A stretch of 34,728 bases of DNA from Clostridia bacterium (GTDB lineage: Bacteria > Bacillota > Clostridia > Lachnospirales > Lachnospiraceae). Both the position numbers and the translations under genes were made by a program. Each line of letters begins with the position of its first letter. Positions within the stretch are counted from its first letter, which is position 1. A model generated the notes under the pieces. The model was not told where the DNA came from. It searched no databases and worked only from the letters and a program-made list of their open reading frames with translations. The DNA is taken from NCBI GenBank assembly GCA_910574475.1, contig CAJTAT010000019.1, positions 1 to 34,728 on the forward strand, given 5' to 3'. Shown here in pieces: positions 30,376 through 34,728 of this stretch.

Positions 30376-30396
30376 AGGCAGCTCCTTTCTCCGGGC

Positions 30397-30434
30397 ACAA
30401 AAGAGGGACTTCCCGTAGCCGGAAAATCCCTCTT
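30397..30434 (-). terminator. Intrinsic terminator after the element 3 recombinase
   Basis: On the minus strand, AGAGGGA and TCCCTCT enclose a second stem (TTCCGG/CGGGAA) and are followed by TTTTG. It ends the recombinase transcript 20 bases past its stop codon. Confidence 0.75.
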
Positions 30435-30453
30435 GGTTGTCGGTTATTCTGTT

Positions 30454-32304
30454 TTACTGTGCGGGCTGTGCGGCGGCGGTCTGCGCCTTTCTCCTTGCCC
30501 GGTATTCCCGCGCCTTGATACGCTCATACTCCCGCTGCTTTTCAAGGTTTCGCGCCCGGTACTCCCTTGAATACTTCCGGTGGTAGGCGCGGCTCTTTTC
30601 CTTTTTGGCTTCTTCGATTTCTTCCCGCATTTGCCGGATTTCCTGCTCTGTCGGCTCTGCAAGCTGCGTTACTTCGTTCTCAAATCTGCCGATATAGTTG
30701 AAATATATGCTGATGTGCTGGATTGCGTATCTCGCCCTTTTCTGGTCGCGCTCATGCACTTCAATCCTGCTGATAAACTCGTTGAGAATGGCGGGGGTGA
30801 GGTCAGTAAAGGCGGCATGGCGTTCCGTCAGCTTCAAAAACTTCTGCGCCCGTCCTCCCGCGTTCTCATAAGCGGATAGCTGCTCTTGGAGTATGGAAAG
30901 CTCCGTTTTCAATGCGTAGTATTCTTCTGAATACTTCTGCGACATTTGCTCGTAGCGGTCTTGCGGGATAGTGCCGAGGGCGTTGTCCTCATAGAGCTTG
31001 TTCAGCACCTTGTCGATCTGTTCAAGGCGCGTCGTGATTTGTGGGATACGCTTCTGCTGCTTTTTGGTCTGGTCGGTCTGCTGCATGGCAAGGTTCTTTT
31101 TCACTAAGGCTTCAAACTCCGCCCGGTTGCTGATAGAATAGTCCTCGATTTTCTTCAGCACTTCCGCGACGGTCTGCATGAGCAAGTCCGCGTCAATGAT
31201 GTGCGGGGAATGGCATTTGGGGTTTTTGGCTTTTCCCTTGTGGTACTCGCTGCAATAGGCAACGTGCCGCTTGCCGCCGTTTCTGTAATCTATGCGGATG
31301 TGCATTTTTGCGCCGCAATCCTTACAGAAAAGCAAGCCCGACAAAGGGTGGATTTCCCCGTCCCCGTTGGGGCGTCTGACGGGCGCGTTTTCCAAAATCC
31401 GCTGTGCGGTTTCAAAGTCGGCGCGGTCAATAATCGGCTCATGCACATTTTCGGTTATCTGCCATTGGCTCCGGTCTACATAGTGGTTCCGCTTGTCCCG
31501 GAAATGCTTTGTAGTCTTGAAGTTGACTACATCGCCGCAATACTCCTGCCGTGTAAGGATATGGGTCAAAGTGGCTTTGTTCCACTTGTAACGGTTATCC
31601 TCATTGAGCGCCCTGTTTTTGCACGTTCCCCGCCCGCGCTCTTTCATGTAGAATGTGGGCGTTGGGATTTGCGCCTGCGTCAGATATACGGCGATTTGGT
31701 TGCGGTTTTTCCCGTCCAGAAACAGGCGAAAAATCAAACGGACAACTCCGGCGGCTTCCTCGTCGATTATCCAAAAATCCTTGTTGTCCGGGGATTTGAC
31801 ATAGCCATAGAGAGCTTCGGTGGCAATCGGCTTTCCACTCATGCCCTTCGTCTTAATGCCGGTCTTTACTTTCTTGCTGATGTCCTTTGCGTACCACTCC
31901 GACATGATGTTGATAAAGGGCGCAAACTCCAATGTGTCGGGCTTCTCGCTGTCTATCCCGTTGTTGACCGCGATAAAGCGCACATTGTTCCGTCTGAATA
32001 TCTCCATAGCGTTGCCGACTTGGAGATAGTCGCGCCCCCAGCGGGTCATGTCTTTCATAATACACACGCCGATTTTACCGTTTTCTACGTCCTCTATCAT
32101 GCGGGAGTAGGCGGAGCGGTCGAAAAATCTGCCGCTTTCATCGTCGTCAATGTAGTGCCGGATATTCGTCAATTTTAGCTGTCTGGCGTAGCTTTCCAAA
32201 AACTTCTTCTGGTTCTGTATGGAGTTGCTTTCGCCGCCGTCCCTGTCCTCGTCGCCTACGGAAAGGCGGGAGTAAAGGGCTGTGATTTTGTTGTAATCAT
32301 TCAT
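30454..32304 (-). CDS. Large serine recombinase of element 3
   Basis: This 616-aa integrase/excisionase of element 3 starts at ATG 32302-32304 (MNDYNKITALYSRLSVGDED), eight bases after AGGAGG. The catalytic serine is in ALYSRLSVGDED, followed by CIMKDMTRWGRDYLQVGNAM (Trp where Leu is usual), a recombinase domain (LYGYVKSPDNKDFWIIDEEA), a zinc ribbon (GLLFCKDCGAKMHI ... AYCSEYHKGKAKNPKCH), a coiled coil and a DUF4368-like part (FISRIEVHERDQ). A 70-residue basic tail (YHRKYSREYRARNLEKQREY) extends beyond the other two recombinases. Its 5' end lies 56 bases from the right attachment site; in the integrated state the frame runs back into traG. Confidence 0.92.
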   Translation of the reverse strand: MNDYNKITALYSRLSVGDEDRDGGESNSIQNQKKFLESYARQLKLTNIRHYIDDDESGRFFDRSAYSRMIEDVENGKIGVCIMKDMTRWGRDYLQVGNAMEIFRRNNVRFIAVNNGIDSEKPDTLEFAPFINIMSEWYAKDISKKVKTGIKTKGMSGKPIATEALYGYVKSPDNKDFWIIDEEAAGVVRLIFRLFLDGKNRNQIAVYLTQAQIPTPTFYMKERGRGTCKNRALNEDNRYKWNKATLTHILTRQEYCGDVVNFKTTKHFRDKRNHYVDRSQWQITENVHEPIIDRADFETAQRILENAPVRRPNGDGEIHPLSGLLFCKDCGAKMHIRIDYRNGGKRHVAYCSEYHKGKAKNPKCHSPHIIDADLLMQTVAEVLKKIEDYSISNRAEFEALVKKNLAMQQTDQTKKQQKRIPQITTRLEQIDKVLNKLYEDNALGTIPQDRYEQMSQKYSEEYYALKTELSILQEQLSAYENAGGRAQKFLKLTERHAAFTDLTPAILNEFISRIEVHERDQKRARYAIQHISIYFNYIGRFENEVTQLAEPTEQEIRQMREEIEEAKKEKSRAYHRKYSREYRARNLEKQREYERIKAREYRARRKAQTAAAQPAQ

Positions 32305-32359
32305 GTGCATATCCTCCTGTGCGTCCATGTAGAGTTCTTTACACTTAAGATTATGCACT

Positions 32360-32659
32360 CCAGCGGGCCGAACCATACTCTTCATCCCGGCGATATTTTT
32401 GGGCTTTTTTGCTTTTCTGATAGATAATCAGCCGGATCGCCACGGCCCCCGCGATGCCGGTGAGCCAGTCAAAAGGAGCAAGCCCCGGCGCAAAGTCGGC
32501 AAAGGCCGGGCCGAGAGCCGCCACCATCCCCACCAGCTTGTGGGCCAAATCCGCCCCCGCCGCCAGACGGTAGGCCGTCCCCACTTTCAGGCAGGCCCAC
32601 GCGATAAACAGATAGGGGAGGTTCGGCAAAAGGTACTTTTTCAGCTTATCTGTCCTCAT
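32360..32659 (-). pseudogene. traG: TraG/VirD4 coupling ATPase, N-terminal 100 residues
   Basis: This piece encodes MRTDKLKKYLLPNLPYLFIA, then WACLKVGTAYRLAAG, an Ala/Gly-rich stretch and GAVAIRLIIYQ, the two-helix membrane anchor of VirD4-type coupling proteins, ending ...RRDEEYGSARW at the element 3 boundary. The rest of the gene is at 23010-24554. The ATG at 32657-32659 lies 14 bases inside pcfB, so the two genes are coupled. In the present state it would give a 102-residue membrane stub. Confidence 0.85.
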
Positions 32660-33128
32660 GGGCGGCCTCCTTTACGCGGTCTTTCCTTTGGGGCGCGGGC
32701 TGGCGCAGTATCTCGGCGGCGGCCCGTCTGAGCTGTTCCCGGATGGGTACGCGGTCAGTCTTTGCCTTATCCAGCACCCGGCGGGAATACTCCCCAAAAC
32801 AAGCTGTGATTGCATCCGCCTGCCCGGACTTGAAGAACAGCAGATATTTGTCCGGCCCGGCCTTGTAAAAGGCATAATCCACGTTCCACTTCCGGGCCAC
32901 CCGGTCAAATTCTTTTGGGGCCCCGGTGAGCTCGATACTGTTCGTGGCCGCGTCGTGGGCCATGAGCTTTTTCACGGACTGCCTGCCGTGGGGCGTCTGG
33001 TGGGCCCGGTGCTCCTTTTGTATCTTCCGGCCAGCCGCCCGGAGCGCATAGGCCAGCACCCGGGCCGAAAGTTTTCCCGTTCTGATAGAAAGTGCTATCG
33101 TGCGCCGGGAAACATCCTCGTCAATCAA
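32646..33128 (-). CDS. pcfB: PcfB-family conjugation protein
   Basis: The 160-aa protein shows the PcfB (DUF3801) layout: KLSARVLAYALRAAGRKIQK, IELTGAPKEFDRVARKWNVD, then YAFYKAGPDKYLLFFKSGQA and ITACFGEY. In pCF10-type systems PcfB works with the relaxase and the coupling protein PcfC as a processing and docking factor. It directly precedes traG and overlaps it by 14 bases, the usual gene order. It starts at TTG (33126-33128) with GGAGG eight bases upstream. The gene looks intact. Confidence 0.85.
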   Translation of the reverse strand: MIDEDVSRRTIALSIRTGKLSARVLAYALRAAGRKIQKEHRAHQTPHGRQSVKKLMAHDAATNSIELTGAPKEFDRVARKWNVDYAFYKAGPDKYLLFFKSGQADAITACFGEYSRRVLDKAKTDRVPIREQLRRAAAEILRQPAPQRKDRVKEAAHEDR

Positions 33129-33171
33129 TCAAAACCGCCTCCTTTCATGGGGAATAGGCCCTCCGGCCTTT

Positions 33172-33186
33172 GGGACATTTTGTCTC
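33172..33186. repeat. Palindromic repeat after the ardA stop codon
   Basis: GGGACATTTTGTCTC with TTT before and GAAGTCACC after. It is the second of three copies of a 15-base palindrome that sits just past stop codons in the outer ICE (others at 22991-23005 and 34535-34549). Confidence 0.7.
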
Positions 33187-33190
33187 GAAG

Positions 33191-33892
33191 TCACCGCTCA
33201 TCCCGGCCCGTTTCCGGGTGCTTGCGTTCAGCCTCCAGAGAGGAACGGTCAATCACTTCCTTGTAGGCGGCCATCTGCTCCCGGATGGAGAGCCGGGGGA
33301 GGGCAAAAACCTTGTGCTCCTTGGGAATATCCTCTATCCCGTGGTAGACTTCCTTAATATCGCCAGTCTGGACGATATAGCCGCCGGGGGCAAGGTGGCC
33401 GCCCTCGTTGATGGATATGTCCCGCCCGTATGCCTCATAGTCAAAGTAGCCTTTCAGCTCGGCGGGTATCGGCAAATCCTCCGCAAAATAGCGGCCCAAA
33501 TCCTCCTCGCTTTCAATCTCCGGGTAAAATTCAAAGCAGTCCAGATTTTCCGCAAGGTTGATGATGTCCGCCACGCTGGAGGTATGCGCCCCCATATGGA
33601 GCGCGGCCTCGAATTTTTCAATCTCGCTTTGGGGGAGCTCCGAGAGCAGGCAGGCCAGATGGTTCAGCTCGTCCAGATTTTCATACTCGCCCAGATAGTC
33701 ATAGAGCCCCAGCACATCGCCGTCAAAGCTGGTGATGAAAAATTCCTCGTAGCGTATGCCGTCCACGCCGATATTCTTTAACAGCGCCTCCACCGCCTGG
33801 GGGCTGGTGGGGAATTTCAGCGTTTCCCCCACCAGCTCGCCCTCGTTGTATTTCCCCAGATTGGTGATGTACGCCTCGAACAGCGCGGCCAC
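33191..33892 (-). CDS. ardA: ArdA-family antirestriction protein
   Basis: The 233-aa acidic protein has the ArdA features: an N-terminal FEAYITNLGKYNEGELVGET, a central EEFFITSFDGDVLGLYDYLG EY ENLDELNHLA block and a C-terminal domain (DYEAYGRDISINEGGHLAPG). ArdA mimics DNA and blocks type I restriction enzymes in the recipient cell. It starts with GTG (33890-33892) one base after the stop of the upstream gene (TGAcGTG), without a Shine-Dalgarno site of its own, so it depends on coupling. The 60-base gap to pcfB holds a palindromic repeat. The gene looks intact. Confidence 0.9.
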   Translation of the reverse strand: MAALFEAYITNLGKYNEGELVGETLKFPTSPQAVEALLKNIGVDGIRYEEFFITSFDGDVLGLYDYLGEYENLDELNHLACLLSELPQSEIEKFEAALHMGAHTSSVADIINLAENLDCFEFYPEIESEEDLGRYFAEDLPIPAELKGYFDYEAYGRDISINEGGHLAPGGYIVQTGDIKEVYHGIEDIPKEHKVFALPRLSIREQMAAYKEVIDRSSLEAERKHPETGRDER

Positions 33893-33893
33893 G

Positions 33894-34235
33894 TCAGCGG
33901 CGGCCCTGTCCCTTGACGGTCAGGATGCCCTCAAGGGTGGTGGCGGTGATGCCCAGCCGCTGGGCCACAGCGATGTCGTTCTTCATGGACTCGGTGACGG
34001 TATGCCCGCACACCACCAGTACCCGGGAGCGGCGGAGCAGGTCGCGGCCAATGTCGATGCTGCTCTTGTGCTCCTCGGGAACCGCGTCATTGAGGAAAAG
34101 GGGCAGGAACAAGGCCGGGCAGATAGGGGCAAAGCCCGCATCGTAGACCGCCCGGCAGTACTGCGCGGCCAGCTCCGCATTTTCCGTGTCGCCGCCATAC
34201 CAAGCGGCGGTGATGTAAGCAAGGGGTCGTTTCAT
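33894..34235 (-). CDS. DUF4406/nucleoside 2-deoxyribosyltransferase-like protein
   Basis: The 113-aa protein has a Rossmann-like pattern: MKRPLAYITAAWYGGDTENA, AVYDAGFAPICPALFLPLFL, a DIGRDLLRRSRVLVVCGHTV block and ESMKNDIAVAQRLGITA. This looks like the DUF4406/nucleoside 2-deoxyribosyltransferase group, many of which occur in phages and ICEs; its role may be nucleotide-related, but no catalytic Glu can be assigned with certainty. The ATG has GGAGG nine bases upstream. It is translationally coupled to ardA. Confidence 0.7.
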   Translation of the reverse strand: MKRPLAYITAAWYGGDTENAELAAQYCRAVYDAGFAPICPALFLPLFLNDAVPEEHKSSIDIGRDLLRRSRVLVVCGHTVTESMKNDIAVAQRLGITATTLEGILTVKGQGRR

Positions 34236-34554
34236 AGTCGTTTACCTCCGATATTTTAATAGTTGTCGTTCAACCCTATCCCCCCGCCCTTTCCCATTCA
34301 TGGGAAAGGGGGCGGCTCTGGAGGATATATCCCCCGCCGCGCCGGGAGGGGTGGCACAGCCGGGGCGGGCCGTCAAGGGCAAGCCGCCGCAGGCGGCGGG
34401 CGTTCCGCCCCTTGACCGCCCACTCCCGGCTGTGCTCAGTAGTAGGCGGCGACGGGGGATATACCACCAGAGCCCCTCTCTAAAAGAACGCTATGCAAGG
34501 CGCGGGGGAGGGGCGCGGGAAAAAGAAAAACCTCGGGACAAAATGTCTCAAGGC
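34236..34554. repeat. GC-rich intergenic stretch with a hairpin and a 161-bp inverted repeat
   Basis: No gene is seen. 34284-34315 is a strong hairpin (CTTTCCCA/TGGGAAAG and a GC-rich base). 34314-34474 is a large imperfect inverted repeat: the tips GGCTCTGG/CCAGAGCC, TATATCCCCCG blocks, CACAGCCGGG and GTCAAGGG repeat in inverted order around a centre GCCGCC/GGCGGC. The palindrome GGGACAAAATGTCTC follows at 34535-34549, just after the 51-aa gene. Confidence 0.65.
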
Positions 34555-34710
34555 TTACTTTTCCCGGTCGGTCTTTTTCTCCGGGGCGGTGCGCTCCGGG
34601 GGCTGTTTCTCTTTCCATTCGGCCAGCAGGGACATAATCTGGTCTTTCATTTCCCGGGGCGTGGCGTCCTTGCCGAAATACTTGTTCAGTTCAGCGGCGG
34701 AAATAATCAC
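34555..34710 (-). CDS. Small 51-aa protein of the outer ICE, function unknown
   Basis: This short gene starts with GTG (34708-34710), eight bases after AAGGAGG, and ends at TAA. The product, MIISAAELNKYFGKDATPRE then MKDQIMSLLAEWKEKQPPER, is helical and charged, with a proline- and lysine-rich tail. I do not recognise the family. Codon use and GC content match the neighbouring outer-ICE genes, and the ribosome site makes it convincing despite its size. It is likely the first gene of the visible transcript. Confidence 0.7.
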   Translation of the reverse strand: MIISAAELNKYFGKDATPREMKDQIMSLLAEWKEKQPPERTAPEKKTDREK

Positions 34711-34728
34711 TTTGTCTACCTCCTTTTT

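Larger units (their letters stand above)
24552..32362. mobile_element. Element 3: 7.8-kb serine-recombinase mobilizable element inserted in traG
   Basis: Both boundaries carry CCA (24552-24554 and 32360-32362; TGG on the coding strand). Deleting one copy plus the DNA between fuses GCCCGC-TGG-GGAACG and restores SARWGTEKD of TraG in frame, so the crossover is within TGG, probably GG. Inward half-sites are TGAAGCGTTTTGTCAAGTGC (24555-24574) and, on the minus strand, AGTGCATAATCTTAAGTGT (32341-32359), sharing a TT..AAGTG arm. Cargo: an rRNA methyltransferase. Mobility genes: a MobQ relaxase and a primase-helicase. The recombinase starts 56 bases from the right end, so unlike elements 1 and 2 its promoter abuts the attachment site. 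Confidence 0.87.

Overview
The window suggests a gut-type Bacillota (class Clostridia) genome. Relaxases, MobC, TnpV, large serine recombinases, PcfB, VirD4/TraG, Maff2 and ArdA are the usual parts of Tn4451/Tn1549-like integrative elements of these bacteria. Shine-Dalgarno sites are strong (GGAGG) and non-ATG starts are common. No housekeeping gene is visible. The whole window is mobile DNA, and almost every gene is on the minus strand.

The host structure is an outer GC-rich conjugative element (ICE). In transcription order it holds a 51-aa protein (34555-34710), a DUF4406-like protein, ArdA, PcfB, the coupling ATPase TraG/VirD4, the small membrane protein Maff2 and a TrbL/VirB6-like protein. 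Three of these core genes are broken. traG is split by element 3 (about 24554-32361, 7.8 kb). maff2 is split twice, 20 bp apart, by element 1 (12304-22791, 10.5 kb) and element 2 (about 694-12283, 11.6 kb), which lie in tandem. The TrbL-like gene is cut at its 3' end next to what looks like an IS21-family end (1-150). In silico removal of the three inserts restores traG and maff2 in frame, so the boundaries are known to within a few bases.

Element 2 carries a large serine recombinase with a small upstream partner, a VapE-type helicase and a CHC2 zinc-finger protein, a MobQ (MobA/MobL) relaxase, a metallo-beta-lactamase-fold protein plus a blasticidin-S-deaminase-like enzyme, DUF3847, a short RepA-like protein, an XRE regulator on the plus strand, a DUF1835/DUF3658-like protein, TnpV and a small XRE regulator. 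Between the deaminase and DUF3847 is a 286-bp non-coding unit. It has perfect 19-bp inverted ends and seven copies of a 13-bp motif, and it sits at a putative relaxase nick site.

Element 1 carries a serine recombinase, a TnpW-like protein, a DnaC-like loader, a RepA-type initiator, a Cys-rich VLP protein, a MobP relaxase with MobC, a sigma factor with an HTH partner, and a BlaI/BlaR1-type regulatory pair without a beta-lactamase gene. Element 3 carries a serine recombinase with a TnpW-like partner, an RlmA/TlrB-like 23S rRNA methyltransferase behind an attenuator whose leader peptide ends in MRLR, DUF3847, a MobQ relaxase and a primase-helicase fusion.

The elements look like integrative mobilizable elements (IMEs). 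Each has its own integrase, relaxase, nick site and replication proteins but no mating channel, so each must borrow one from another element. The outer ICE cannot provide it while maff2, traG and the TrbL-like gene stay disrupted. All family names come from recognising motifs by eye; no database search was run.
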